DNA from: Gammaproteobacteria bacterium
Lineage (GTDB): Bacteria > Pseudomonadota > Gammaproteobacteria > Xanthomonadales > Wenzhouxiangellaceae
Direction: 5' to 3'
DNA length: 64,000 bases
Assembly (NCBI GenBank): GCA_021772975.1
Contig: JAJFKY010000009.1
Location: 1-64,000, forward strand
Shown here: piece by piece, positions 1-10,086 of the stretch
How positions within the stretch are numbered: the stretch's first letter is position 1
How the letters are laid out: every line of letters begins with the position of its first letter
Made by a program: the position numbers and the translations under genes
Notes under the pieces: model-generated
The model's database searches: none
What the model was told of the DNA's origin: nothing
The model's input: only the letters and a program-made list of their open reading frames with translations

Positions 1-1539
1 AAGGTCAACCGCAAGTCCCGCCCATTCACCCGCAGCGTATGCGCCCGAACAGTAATCAACCCCGCCATTGATGCCGAGTTGATTACGTGCCCATATTGTC
101 CCGCCACCTGTAGCGTAATCAATAGCGGCTACATAAAAATCTACGAAACCTTGAGGCAGTCGATCCCCCCATTTGAACAGCCCAAGCGGATCAGTATAGC
201 TCAGTGGATTTCCAGCAACATAATTATACATATTCGGCCCATCCACCATACCCAGCGGGTCCTGCTGGGTAAAGCGCTTACTGGTTGGGCTATAGTATCT
301 GGCGCGGTAGTGATATAGCCCGGTACCATCGTTTTCCCGGCCTGTGTACTGATACGGGTTGTTGCTGGAGAACCCAGGTTCTATGGCCTCAAACTCCGTC
401 TCACCATACGCCTCATAGTGATAGCGGGCCTGGACTTGACCTGCAGCGCCGGTCAGTGCAATGGTGCTGCCCTGGTGATCAGTCAGAAAGTAGCTTCTTC
501 CGGCGTTTTCATCGCGGCCGTAACGCTCATCAAGATTCTGGCCAGGCAATACTTCGTAGGTATCAGTGCTGGTTACTTCCGCAATCGGGTTCAGCCCGTC
601 ATAGCGGTAATCGGTGATCTGCCCGTTGATGGTTTTGCTGATTCTGCGGTTGGCGGCATCGTAGCCGAAGCTGGCCAACATGCCAGGGCCACTCATCTGA
701 ACCAAGCGGTCACGGCTGTCATAAGTGTAGGTGAACACCCCATCATCGATCAGGTTGCCATGCGCATCGTAGCTGTAGAGCAGACCGTCAAACTGCTGCA
801 ACTGATTGTGTGCATCAGCGCTGCCGGGGGTGCTGGTTAAGGTGGCTTGGGCAGTGGTGTCCCAACTGCCGCCTTTGCTGATGATCTGACCGGTATCATC
901 ATAGGTATAGGTTAGGTTGCCGAGCACCTGGTCGGAATGCTGAAAGGTCAGGGCGGTGAGTTGGTCCAGATCGTTGTAGTTGGCCAGAGTGCTGACGCCG
1001 TTGGGCAGGGTGGTGCTGGTACGGCGGTCGTAGGCGTCATACACCATGGAAACTATCTCGCCGCTCTGGTTGATCTGGGTCAGGCGATCACGGCTGTCAT
1101 AACTGTATTGTGTCGGTGTCAGGCCGGTGGGTGTGATCTGGCTTAGGCGCAATCTGGCATCGTAGCTGTAGGTGATGGTACCGGCTGAGGTGATTTCCTG
1201 TAGCAGTTGATCCAGATCATCATAGCTGTAGTCCAGTGTACCGCTGAGGCTGTCATTGATACCCAGCAACCGGTCAGCAAGATCATAACTGAGCGTGACG
1301 GTGCTGCTATCCGCCTGATAATCAACCTGACTCAAACGGTACAGATCATCCAGGGTGTAATCGGTCACCCGGCCCCCTCTATCAGTGCAACTGACCGTGC
1401 GCTCATTACTGGCATAGCTGCACGTGACTGTACGATTTAGGCCGTCACGATAGCTGATGGTCCGCTGACGGTTGTCGTAGGTCCACACGGTGGTGCGGTT
1501 AAATGGATCGATCACACTGAGCACATTGCCCAGGGCATC
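1..1539 (-). pseudogene. RHS core and C-terminal part, separated from its N-terminal half by one amber codon
   Basis: Directly downstream of the TAG at 1540-1542 the same reading frame stays open to the window edge (I checked every codon from 1539 to 1). It encodes many YD repeats and then the RHS core signature, with RYYSPTSKRFTQQDPLG at about 300-250 and a YTDPLGL motif near 190. The last 60 or so codons to the edge are the start of the variable C-terminal tip, which in RHS polymorphic toxins carries the effector domain; its type cannot be read because the window ends. An immunity gene would be expected beyond the left edge. Either the gene is disrupted, or the two pieces are made by readthrough. 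I see no good ribosome-binding site that would start this part independently. Confidence 0.8.
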
Positions 1540-4530
1540 CTAACTGAACTGAGTGAGCTGATTACGCGGATCGCGGATTTGTATAAGATCGTCGTTGATG
1601 TCATAGGTGTAGCGGTTGCGCTGATTTAGCGGGTCGATCTGCTCAATGACCCGGCCCACATTATCGGTCAGGTAATACCAGGTTTGAGCATGAGTGTTGG
1701 TGACGCTGAACAGGTCCAGCAACTGATAGTCCAGATGGGTATCGCGCCCCAGATGATCGGTGATCAGATTGACCTGACTGTTGGCGTTATAAGCCAGGTC
1801 AATGTGTCGCCCATGGCTGTCACTGACTCTAGTGACCCGGCGCAGGTGATCGTATGTGTAACTGACGCTGTCACCATTCCCGTCCACGCGAGAGATCATA
1901 TCGTGATCACTGTTATAACTGACAGTGCTGGTCCGTGCCTGGGCAGTACCGGCCAAAACCGTTAACGCAGTCAGACGCATATCACTGTCGTATACCAGTT
2001 CGGTACGGCGTAGCAGAGGATCGGTAATAGCTTGCACAAAGCCTTTGCTATTACGCTCATAGGTTAGCGTGCGCTGCAAAGCCGTACCCAGAGCATCGGT
2101 ATCGGTCAGCGGATAACCGTCTGCATCGAAGGTAACTTGCCGGATGGTGCCGTTGGGTTGAGTGACCTCGGCAGTGGTGATATCACCATTGGCATCGGTA
2201 ATATAAGCAAAGTCATATTGAGCACCATCGGCCAGTTCCTGGTCGGTGATACGGCCTTGTGTGTCATAGCTGTTCAAGACCATCCGCTGCCCCAGCCGGT
2301 TATGTACCTGAGTCATGCGGTTATTGGCATCGTAGGTGAACTGCTCAATGGTGTTATCCGGATAGGTGACTTGGCTTAGATAACCAGAGCCGTTATAGCT
2401 GTATAACCAGCTACGACCAGTCATATCCGTCAACTGGGTGATTCGCTCACCACCATAGTCATAAAATGCATCCACAAAACGACCGCTGGGTGAGGCTATC
2501 CGGGTAATATTGCCGCCATTGCTATGGGTCATTTCCGTGGTGCGACCATAACGGTCGGTCATGCTGAGCAAATTACCGCCGTGCAGGGAAAATTCCCAGA
2601 CACTGCCATTGCGCAGTGTCATAACCACTACTTGATAGCCACCGGAATTGGTTCGATGCAGTTCCGCACCATAAAAAATGGTGGGAGAGTCATAATGCGC
2701 GCCGCGCCAAGTGCTAGTGGCGGTGGCCGTGACGGGCGTTGTCGCTTCAAAGATCAGCACGGAGCAATCAGGCAGCACCAGTTTCAGCTCATCCCAGAAG
2801 TCGTGTCCGTTTGCGCCGGCAAAATACAGATAGGCCCCATAGGAATGCATGGTGCCTTTACCGAAACCGCGCTCAATATCATCATTGGGCCGGTACTTGC
2901 TGCGCCAGTCAATCGGCGATATGTCCTGCAGTTGCGGGCCCTGGGTTTCATGTAAAAACAAGCCAGTGGCCAAATCGACCGGGTCACCATCGCGTGCCGG
3001 GGCAGCACATTCATTGGGGGTGTTCGTGGCTGGTGGGGCTGCGCCAAACGATATACCGAACCCGGTGACCTGATAAACCACCGTTTCAGGATCAGGGATA
3101 ATCTGCAAACCATCCACGCTGACTTCACCATACCCATAGGTGTACCAACCCTTTCCGCTGGGGTCATAATTCAGAAAACCACTGCGGGTGCCCGCGGGTT
3201 TGCCCGCATAGTTGGGATAAACAAACTGCATGCCCGCCGTCACATCCGGGTCGATATTTTCAACCTGCATACCACCAGGCTGCAGGGTCATATGCAGGGG
3301 CGTGTTAACTGGATACTCCACTGGTACCCGATCCAGTGGCATTGGTATGGTGGCAATTCGCCGAACGATCTTGCCATGTCGGTCGCGCAGTATGGTTCCG
3401 GCTGGCAAATGGATTTCAAAACCCGGCATCAAGTCGCTGTGAACGATCAGGTCAGCGCTCAGTGGTGCCGGAATTTCAATCCAGTCCTGTTCCCGGATTT
3501 TGGGCAAATACATCGGTTTGACGGGTGTTTTCTGGTCAGGATATACCTCCACACCGACCATTATTTCAGCAAATTGCGTTTGCTCATCACCAGCCTGACT
3601 GCCGTCTACCAGCAGTTGATGATGCCCGGCAGGTACATCACGCAATACAAATCGCCCTTGATGGTCTGTGTGGGTGAGCTGTTCTTCAATACTGATCTGA
3701 ACACCAGCCAGCGGCTGATCATTCAGTTTGAATATTTGACCGGTAACCAGCGCTTCGGCGACACCTTGCTGGTGGGCTCGTTGTTCCCGGCCCAATGCTT
3801 TGATGCCGTTAACCGATAACGCCTGATTGATATCGGCGGCGATGGTTTTGGGCAGCGGTCGCCCGGTGCGCCATTGGCTGCCCAGATTCTCCGCTGCAGG
3901 TAACCAGATTTCGTCGTCTTCCGTACTGGTGACATCAAATCTGAAGTGCTGTGACAGTTCAGCCAGACTTAGGGTATCTGCTTGCTCTGAAGGCGGTACC
4001 TGCCTGGTGGGTGTTGGCTGAGTTTCACTGGCCCAGGTCAGACGTTGGTCGAGCGCCATTGGCACAATCTGTTCGGTGATAAACCCGGCAGTGTAGGTCT
4101 GTAAATTTGGTGGTGCTTGATTTTGACCAGGTGGCTTTTTGACCACGATAGTGTAAGCGCTGCCAGGCATAAGCTCCTGAGTGGTTTCAACCAATACCAG
4201 CCGTTGCTGGCGCGCAATGTAGACTCGGGTTGCCGTCACCCCGTGTGGGCCAATCAAAGCCACATGCTCAGTGTCCAGGTTCTCCGGCATTTGTTTAAAC
4301 CGCAAGCCAAGGATCGCATCCAGGGCAATATCGTGCGCCATTTGTCTGCTGGGGTATTGCTTATCTGCCTGCTCGGCATCCAAGCTCAAAAACAGTACAT
4401 GTTCGGCAGCAATCTGCCATAAATCATCGGCTTGGCTGGTTGTACTCCAGGCTGTCTGTGTCTGAACAAAACATAACGCCATCAACGCCGAAACGATTGT
4501 TTTACCCATTTTATTGATCCATTTGTTCAT
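1540..4530 (-). CDS. Secreted RHS/YD-repeat protein, N-terminal half (996 aa, ends at an in-frame amber)
   Basis: The protein starts with a Sec signal peptide (about residues 1-29, hydrophobic stretch IVSALMALCFVQ). A carboxypeptidase-regulatory-like beta domain lies at roughly 262-325 (motif VTGQIFKLNDQPLAGV), a DUF6531-like entry to the RHS shell at about 510-585 (DPVDLATGLFLHE), and YD repeats run from about 670 to the end. RHS proteins form a hollow beta-strand shell around a C-terminal toxin; here the frame ends inside the repeat array at a TAG where the repeat pattern FSYDALGN calls for tyrosine, so the real gene extends to the window edge. The start codon lies 2 nt after the stop of the upstream TIG/YD gene, which suggests coupled translation. 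Secretion through Sec rather than as a type VI cargo is inferred from the signal peptide. Confidence 0.85.
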   Translation of the reverse strand: MNKWINKMGKTIVSALMALCFVQTQTAWSTTSQADDLWQIAAEHVLFLSLDAEQADKQYPSRQMAHDIALDAILGLRFKQMPENLDTEHVALIGPHGVTATRVYIARQQRLVLVETTQELMPGSAYTIVVKKPPGQNQAPPNLQTYTAGFITEQIVPMALDQRLTWASETQPTPTRQVPPSEQADTLSLAELSQHFRFDVTSTEDDEIWLPAAENLGSQWRTGRPLPKTIAADINQALSVNGIKALGREQRAHQQGVAEALVTGQIFKLNDQPLAGVQISIEEQLTHTDHQGRFVLRDVPAGHHQLLVDGSQAGDEQTQFAEIMVGVEVYPDQKTPVKPMYLPKIREQDWIEIPAPLSADLIVHSDLMPGFEIHLPAGTILRDRHGKIVRRIATIPMPLDRVPVEYPVNTPLHMTLQPGGMQVENIDPDVTAGMQFVYPNYAGKPAGTRSGFLNYDPSGKGWYTYGYGEVSVDGLQIIPDPETVVYQVTGFGISFGAAPPATNTPNECAAPARDGDPVDLATGLFLHETQGPQLQDISPIDWRSKYRPNDDIERGFGKGTMHSYGAYLYFAGANGHDFWDELKLVLPDCSVLIFEATTPVTATATSTWRGAHYDSPTIFYGAELHRTNSGGYQVVVMTLRNGSVWEFSLHGGNLLSMTDRYGRTTEMTHSNGGNITRIASPSGRFVDAFYDYGGERITQLTDMTGRSWLYSYNGSGYLSQVTYPDNTIEQFTYDANNRMTQVHNRLGQRMVLNSYDTQGRITDQELADGAQYDFAYITDANGDITTAEVTQPNGTIRQVTFDADGYPLTDTDALGTALQRTLTYERNSKGFVQAITDPLLRRTELVYDSDMRLTALTVLAGTAQARTSTVSYNSDHDMISRVDGNGDSVSYTYDHLRRVTRVSDSHGRHIDLAYNANSQVNLITDHLGRDTHLDYQLLDLFSVTNTHAQTWYYLTDNVGRVIEQIDPLNQRNRYTYDINDDLIQIRDPRNQLTQFS

Positions 4531-4532
4531 GA

Positions 4533-7500
4533 TTATTCCACGCTCACGTTGACGGCTGCTGTGCGACCGCGGTCCGGATCGATCTCAATCCGGTAAGTCC
4601 CGCTGATGGAGGTTGACGAAGAGGACACACTGAAGGCTGTTACCGAAGTGGTGGCTGACATATTGCGAAAGTTAATCGTTTCGCCATTCGGGTCTTTTAC
4701 CCGGATGGTCAGCGGGTTACCCGCATCGATACCCGAGTTACGAGTAACCAGTATCGGCAATGAGGTGCCGCTGGTTACCGGAAATTCCAAATAACCATTT
4801 TGCCCCTGGGCCAGTTGCATATCAGCAACGGTGTCGGCGATGACCAGATCGAGCAATGCAATGGCATCGGCAGTAACGATATCCGAGCCGCGCTCAACCG
4901 GAATATAGGCCACGCCATGGTAGGTGCCGGTTTTAGATAAGGGCGGTAAATCCAGATCACAGTCCCAGGAACCCGAGAGTTGAGTGCAGCTGGAGCTGGT
5001 GTTAGTGCCTGCGGCATCAATCACTCGCAGGTTGTCCGGATCGTACATAACCAATGTGACTTTTGGATTGACGAACGGCGAGGTCGCCAGGTCAACGTTA
5101 TGCAGTGCAAATGACCACTGTTCACCAGCCACGGCATTGAATTCAACTGTCCGCCAGGGCCCGGCAATCGCAGGCACAAGGTTCATACCGTCAATCACGC
5201 CATCGTCCTGTCTGACCGTAAAGTCAGCCGTACTGGCATAGTCAGGGTCAAGATAGAGCGTATAGTTACCCGGAATCGGGAAGTCGCCAATCGAAACAAT
5301 CTTGTCAGGCACAATATCTCTGAACTTGGAGGACAATAACGGAGCCGTACCAAGCACCGTGCCATCGGGCATTAACACATAGCCTTCCAGTTGCTTGCCG
5401 GTTGGATCGGGCATCACATTGCTCAGCACAACCCGTTTGGCCTGACCGGGCTGTCCAGCAAAGCTGAGCCGGGCATTTTGACCGGGTTCAATGATGCTGT
5501 AGCTGAACGGGGTATATTCCACAGCCTGGGTTACATCCAGTGTGGCCTGAACATCAAAGCTGTAGCTGGTCACCGCATTGTTGGGCTCAATGATCAACGC
5601 ATACTGGCCAGCGTAGGGCATGGGTATAAAATCTATATCACAGCCGGGTTGATTGGTGATACTGCAGGTTGTTTGAGTCTGAGTAGAGTTCAGCAGCGGC
5701 ATCAATTGTCCATCCGGGGTATAGAGCTTGGCAGTGAATGAGCGCTGCGAACTGCTGGGTGCTTGAATATCAAGTTGGGTGAAGCCAATACCATAGGATT
5801 CACCGGCCAGCGCATCAATAGTCAAGCGAGCATGGCTGCCAGAGCTTGTGGCGCTGACGGTTAGCGGGGTTGCGCTGATCGGCTGCCCCGGGTTCAGGGT
5901 AATGCTTCCGGTGGCCAAGTGGCCGGCAAAAGGTACCAAACGCAGGGTGTATTCGCCGGTGGCGGGTAAATTCTGATAAGTCACGAAACCGCCCGGTTCG
6001 GTAATCACCGGATTACTGCTGCCATCGACAGGATTGACTATCTCACCACCAGGTGCCGATAAATAAAGCTGAACACGGTTCTCGGTACCGATCACATCTA
6101 GGCTGTTCAGTGAGATCGAAACCCCGTTGTCTGCATTACCCTGGAAAGTATAGTTAATCGTCTGACCGGCGCGCTGGATATCCAAACTCTCCGGTTGGTT
6201 ATCGGATAATGGCTGTGTCTGGATGCTGGAAAGTAACAGCTCTGCGGTGGAGTTGGTTGCTGGATAGTTGGGGCTCCAGTTAAAAATCGGTGCATTGCCT
6301 GGATCAATCGCCTGGTACGACACTCCGCAAGCCGTGGTGCTGCCTGATCCGCTGCAGGTGTTGTCAGAACCATCCAGAGCAGGCACGAGACTGCCTGCCG
6401 GGTCCCTTAACTGAATGGTCGCTGAGCTGCCTCCCTGGATGGTAAGTGACTCTGGTGCTAAGGAAAACCCTTGTCCGCTGCCCAATGGGACCGCTATACG
6501 CTTGGCTTGTGAGCGGGCCGTGTTGACAGTGACCGCCGAACCATCCAATGACAGCGCTGTCGGCGTTTCCAAAATGCCATCAAACCCCAGCCCACTGCCG
6601 ATTTCAATACGATAGACGCCGGGTTCAGTCAGGCGTTGGAATGCGCCAGTGTAGTTGGCGTAATACAGTGTGCCGGTATAAACCTGAGTTTTATCAGGCC
6701 GGTGCAGCTTAAGCGGAACCCACAATGATCCGGCATCAGCATTGGTGCCGCTTACCTGCAGGCTCAACCATTGATCCGATTCGCCTCGAAAAAACCAATA
6801 GGCTTTTTTGCCACTGGGTACACCCGGATGTACCAATGGTGCATCGATATCTATCCAGCGTGAGCTGTCAAAGCTGTTGCACAAGCTACTGCTGGTCATA
6901 ATGGCAACCGCTTGCTCGCTTTCCACGCTGCCGATTGAGGTCACTACTTTAATCTTGCCGCCCATGCTGCTGGCTGGTGCAACTACCGACAACCGCTGAT
7001 TGGATTCAACGGTGGTGGTGGCCAGAAAGTGGCCGATCTCTACCCGGGTGGTGGCCTGATCTCCCAGGTAAAAACCATCAATGGTCAATGTTTGCCCAGC
7101 GGCAATGCAGTCGGATGAGACTGAAATAATGACTGGTAACCCGCTGTCGGCCTCTACGCTTAGTGGATCGCTGCTGTAAGCGGTATCCATGGGTGTATCA
7201 ACCTGAATTAAGCCGGAGGTCGCTCCTGCTGGAATAACGATGGACAGTGAAGTGGTCGATGCTGTTAAGACCTGAGCAGATGTGCCATTGATATAAACAT
7301 CATTGTCTGCCAGAACCGGTGAGAAGCCGGTACCGACAATGTTGACTGTGGTTCCCACACTGCCTGCTTTCGGGGTGAAATCAATGATATTGAGGTCGGC
7401 CGGATCAATTGCCTCAACCGCCAGCAGGTTGCCCGATTCATCGTAGCGGTATACCGTTAACTGCCCGGTGTTCTCGGTAACAGTAATCAGTCTGCCCAAC

Positions 7501-7613
7501 TCATCGTAGTCGTAACTGGTGGCATATGCGAAACCGCTCATCAGGCATACCAACAGCAGTGTCAGATAGTGCGGTAGGTAGGCAAGCCACAGCTTTTTTG
7601 GATTTAATCTCAT
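4533..7613 (-). CDS. Large secreted protein with two YD repeats and TIG domains (1026 aa)
   Basis: A signal peptide (residues 1-31, cleavage near FAYA-TS) is followed at once by two RHS-type YD repeats (residues 34-70: SYDYDELGRLITV, YRYDESGNLLAVE). An IPT/TIG immunoglobulin-like domain follows (about 75-155, with FTPKAGSVGTTVNIVGTGFS) and a second probable TIG at about 160-235. The remaining 790 residues are beta-rich, full of Ser, Thr, Gly and Asp, and resemble tandem pre-peptidase or Ig-like modules; I do not recognise a catalytic motif. It lies 11 nt downstream of the di-haem peroxidase gene and 2 nt upstream of the RHS gene, so the three are probably one transcript. A role as surface partner or cap of the RHS shell is inference from the shared YD repeats and position. 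Confidence 0.8.
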   Translation of the reverse strand: MRLNPKKLWLAYLPHYLTLLLVCLMSGFAYATSYDYDELGRLITVTENTGQLTVYRYDESGNLLAVEAIDPADLNIIDFTPKAGSVGTTVNIVGTGFSPVLADNDVYINGTSAQVLTASTTSLSIVIPAGATSGLIQVDTPMDTAYSSDPLSVEADSGLPVIISVSSDCIAAGQTLTIDGFYLGDQATTRVEIGHFLATTTVESNQRLSVVAPASSMGGKIKVVTSIGSVESEQAVAIMTSSSLCNSFDSSRWIDIDAPLVHPGVPSGKKAYWFFRGESDQWLSLQVSGTNADAGSLWVPLKLHRPDKTQVYTGTLYYANYTGAFQRLTEPGVYRIEIGSGLGFDGILETPTALSLDGSAVTVNTARSQAKRIAVPLGSGQGFSLAPESLTIQGGSSATIQLRDPAGSLVPALDGSDNTCSGSGSTTACGVSYQAIDPGNAPIFNWSPNYPATNSTAELLLSSIQTQPLSDNQPESLDIQRAGQTINYTFQGNADNGVSISLNSLDVIGTENRVQLYLSAPGGEIVNPVDGSSNPVITEPGGFVTYQNLPATGEYTLRLVPFAGHLATGSITLNPGQPISATPLTVSATSSGSHARLTIDALAGESYGIGFTQLDIQAPSSSQRSFTAKLYTPDGQLMPLLNSTQTQTTCSITNQPGCDIDFIPMPYAGQYALIIEPNNAVTSYSFDVQATLDVTQAVEYTPFSYSIIEPGQNARLSFAGQPGQAKRVVLSNVMPDPTGKQLEGYVLMPDGTVLGTAPLLSSKFRDIVPDKIVSIGDFPIPGNYTLYLDPDYASTADFTVRQDDGVIDGMNLVPAIAGPWRTVEFNAVAGEQWSFALHNVDLATSPFVNPKVTLVMYDPDNLRVIDAAGTNTSSSCTQLSGSWDCDLDLPPLSKTGTYHGVAYIPVERGSDIVTADAIALLDLVIADTVADMQLAQGQNGYLEFPVTSGTSLPILVTRNSGIDAGNPLTIRVKDPNGETINFRNMSATTSVTAFSVSSSSTSISGTYRIEIDPDRGRTAAVNVSVE

Positions 7614-7624
7614 TACAAATTCCG

Positions 7625-8695
7625 TTACGGGTTATGTTTGGTGTTCAGGACATCTCCGGCTACCGGGATGTCATCCAACAGGCTTAAAAATTCAACGATG
7701 GCCTGACGCTCGGACAGGCTGAAACTGGCCCCTTTGTCAGTCGCCGAGTAATACAACTCGCGTTCAATCACGGCTGCTATTGAATCAATAGAGCCATCAT
7801 GCATATAGGGAGCAGTACGCATTACATTGCGCAGTGAGGGCGTGCGAAAAGCGCCGATATCTGCCGGCACACCAGTCACCAGAAAACGCCCAAGAGCCGC
7901 TACTTGCGGGTCACTGAGCAGGGCAGCCTTCAGGGTTTTGTCATCCATCAGCGCAACCCGCTGCAACAAAGCCTGGTTGTCCGTCTGCAGATGGTGTGCA
8001 CCCACGCCGTGAGCGTGAAAGCGGTCATCGGTCAACGGCGCTGAAACAGCATCAATCAAATGACATTGGCTGCAGCCGGCACGCCCGGTAAACAGCTCGT
8101 AGCCGAGCATAGCGCCAGGTTCGAGAGTTACCGACCGTGGTGATTCACGCCATTGATCAAATCGGGAGGTTCCGGCGGGCAGACTTTGTAAATGGGCTGT
8201 AATCGCCGTGGCAATAGATACTGTGGTTATTTGCGATTGCGCGCCAATAAGCTCTGCAAACGCCGCTCGATACTGAGCTTTGCTGGATACCCGGTCAACC
8301 AGATCGTCTGGCCCGGTTAAGGCATGCTCATGCTCACTGAAAAAGGGGTCAAGTACTGCCAGGGATAGGTTATCCCTGCGGCCATCCCAGAATAATGGTT
8401 GGTGTTGACGCAGGCCAAGTAACGACGGTGCGTTGCGGGTGATCAAAGTCCCCCGGTGGCCAATAGACTGAGGACGTTGATCAGCCAAGGCGTGGCTTTC
8501 AAGATGGCAAGAGGCGCAGGCAGTACTGTCATCCAGGCTCAAACGCTTATCTTCAAACAGAGAACGTCCCAACCCCTGCCATGCTGAGCTTAGCTCATAA
8601 GCCAATAGGTTGTTTCCAGGGTTGAGAAACAGCCAGATACAACAGACTGATGGAATCAGCTTGATAGTCAGAATCCACCCTTTATGGACATGCAT
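7625..8695 (-). CDS. Di-haem cytochrome c peroxidase / MauG family protein
   Basis: Family members are periplasmic di-haem c enzymes that reduce hydrogen peroxide or, in MauG, oxidise a protein substrate. Two CXXCH haem sites are visible: CASCH at residues 60-64 and CSQCH at 208-212. Other family motifs are the FWDGR segment near 103-107, TPSLRNV at 285-291, and PYMHDGS at 296-302, whose Met or His is a candidate distal ligand. The N-terminus has a hydrophobic export segment (about 10-32). Length (356 aa) fits the family. It is the first gene of a tight unit with the TIG/YD and RHS genes (11-nt gap). I cannot tell a peroxidase from a MauG-like protein modifier by sequence alone; the operon suggests the second, as inference only. 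Confidence 0.87.
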   Translation of the reverse strand: MHVHKGWILTIKLIPSVCCIWLFLNPGNNLLAYELSSAWQGLGRSLFEDKRLSLDDSTACASCHLESHALADQRPQSIGHRGTLITRNAPSLLGLRQHQPLFWDGRRDNLSLAVLDPFFSEHEHALTGPDDLVDRVSSKAQYRAAFAELIGAQSQITTVSIATAITAHLQSLPAGTSRFDQWRESPRSVTLEPGAMLGYELFTGRAGCSQCHLIDAVSAPLTDDRFHAHGVGAHHLQTDNQALLQRVALMDDKTLKAALLSDPQVAALGRFLVTGVPADIGAFRTPSLRNVMRTAPYMHDGSIDSIAAVIERELYYSATDKGASFSLSERQAIVEFLSLLDDIPVAGDVLNTKHNP

Positions 8696-9376
8696 AAACG
8701 CACGTCACAGACCGCCAGATTATCCACACCTTAAATGCTCTCACATTTCAACCAATCTCAATGCATTCCATGCATAGAAATTGGTCTATAACCTAAACTG
8801 CCTGTGAATCCTCACCGGCACTGAATCTTTCCAGTTTGGCTTGAAAACTATTTAACGTTTGTTCATAGTATGAAAGTGCACTATCCGCCATTTTAGGGCC
8901 ATTTTCAATACCCGTAGATCAGATTCTGACAATCTCCTACAAGTGGCCGAGCTGTTTCCTTACAAAGAGCCTATATTATGAGCAAAATTTGATCAAGTCG
9001 GCCTAACTGAGTGCTCGAACCAATCAGGAGGTGATGATACGCATCCATGTGCCTGGATGGTTGCGTGAGTTTGCGGGATGTTCCATATTCATATGTTATT
9101 GGAGAATAATTAATAATGCCTGCCTTCGTAGTGCATAGGTTGGATGTTCGAGTCACCCTGTCGTCACCAAAATTTGCTTTCAAACTTAGCAATGGCTGAA
9201 ATGAGCATGATATTGACATAACGTCATTAATACGGCTCAAAACTTCACGTTCTCTGGCTAACGTAATAAATCATCGTTCATCTTAAGAGTATATTCTTAT
9301 CCAGTTTATTAATAGAGATTACTGATAAACCCGTCTGCAAGGCTGCAAACCTCGCCTCACCATGTGTATCTCAGCA
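8696..9376. other. AT-rich intergenic region upstream of the peroxidase/RHS unit
   Basis: There is no convincing gene in these 681 bases. The only long frame (8971-9240, minus) has no family signature or good ribosome-binding site. A dyad at 8751-8785 (ACCAAT ... ATTGGT) encloses two copies of ATGCAT (8761-8766 and 8770-8775); it lies 55-90 bases upstream of the peroxidase start and could be an operator. The region should contain the promoter for the peroxidase/TIG/RHS unit, possibly read by the neighbouring ECF sigma factor, but I cannot pick its -35/-10 with confidence. Confidence 0.5.
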
Positions 9377-10018
9377 TCAGGTAAAGTAAAGGCTACCGGC
9401 AATCTGTTGCTGACTCATCAGGCGGCGCAGGCGCTGACGGGCGCGGGATAGTACGCGGTATAAGTGATCCTGCCGGATGTTGTTCTGACTGCAGATTTCA
9501 CTGGACTGATGCTCGTTCAGATAATAACTGACCAGAATGTCCTGATCGCGCTGGCGGGGCAGGGTATTGAGCATTTCTGAGACAAAATGTCTGGTCTGTA
9601 TTTCCTCCAGCTGTGCGTCTGGGTTTTTACTGTGGTCCTGGGTCACCGCTGTGGCGATGTCATGCTCCGGATCACAAAATTGAATGTTATCTTTGTCCTT
9701 TTTGTGCCTGCGAATATACTGATAAGCAAGGTTTTTGCCGATGCTAGCCGCATAAGCGGAAAAAGATTCAGGTGTTTTAAGAGCCTGCTGACGAACCTTG
9801 ATCAGGCAGGCAATCAAGGTGTCCTGCAGGATGTCCTCGATAACGTCTGGTTCCCATATGATCTGCTGCAATCTAACTTTCAGTTTTGGCATGATTCTGA
9901 CGATCAGCTCGTTCTCGGCGGATTGATTGCCGTGGCTAACCTGTTCGTAAAGCTCTGCGATGGTCGGCTCGTAACTGTGGCCGGAATGCCACTGCCCGGG
10001 TGGAGTTTGACGGCCCAT
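9377..10018 (-). CDS. ECF-type RNA polymerase sigma factor
   Basis: The 213-residue protein has region 2 at about 20-105 (DVIEDILQDTLIACLIKVRQQ, then YAASIGKNLAYQYIRRHKKD, the DNA-melting and -10 part) and region 4 at about 145-205 (LNTLPRQRDQDILVSYYLNEHQ, then a helix-turn-helix ending in VLSRARQRLRRLM). It has no region 1 or 3, which fits an extracytoplasmic-function sigma factor. No anti-sigma gene is adjacent, so control may be at transcription: four phased repeats sit in its upstream region, directly after the large sensor gene. Its likely targets are its own unit and the peroxidase/TIG/RHS genes next door; that is inference from position. Confidence 0.87.
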   Translation of the reverse strand: MGRQTPPGQWHSGHSYEPTIAELYEQVSHGNQSAENELIVRIMPKLKVRLQQIIWEPDVIEDILQDTLIACLIKVRQQALKTPESFSAYAASIGKNLAYQYIRRHKKDKDNIQFCDPEHDIATAVTQDHSKNPDAQLEEIQTRHFVSEMLNTLPRQRDQDILVSYYLNEHQSSEICSQNNIRQDHLYRVLSRARQRLRRLMSQQQIAGSLYFT

Positions 10019-10086
10019 AATTGATACTCCCTGATGCTGGTAGGGAACATGCTATGGGTGGCATTTTTTGAGGTGTTAGCAGTTAA

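Noticed and set aside
9026-9049. Near-perfect Shine-Dalgarno AGGAGGTGAT on the plus strand
   Set aside because: The ATGs at 9034 and 9047 are too near or too far and open only frames of 34 and 20 codons without any recognisable product; probably chance.
8971-9240. 89-codon minus-strand frame in the long gap before the peroxidase gene
   Set aside because: No family signature, no good ribosome-binding site, composition like noncoding AT-rich sequence.
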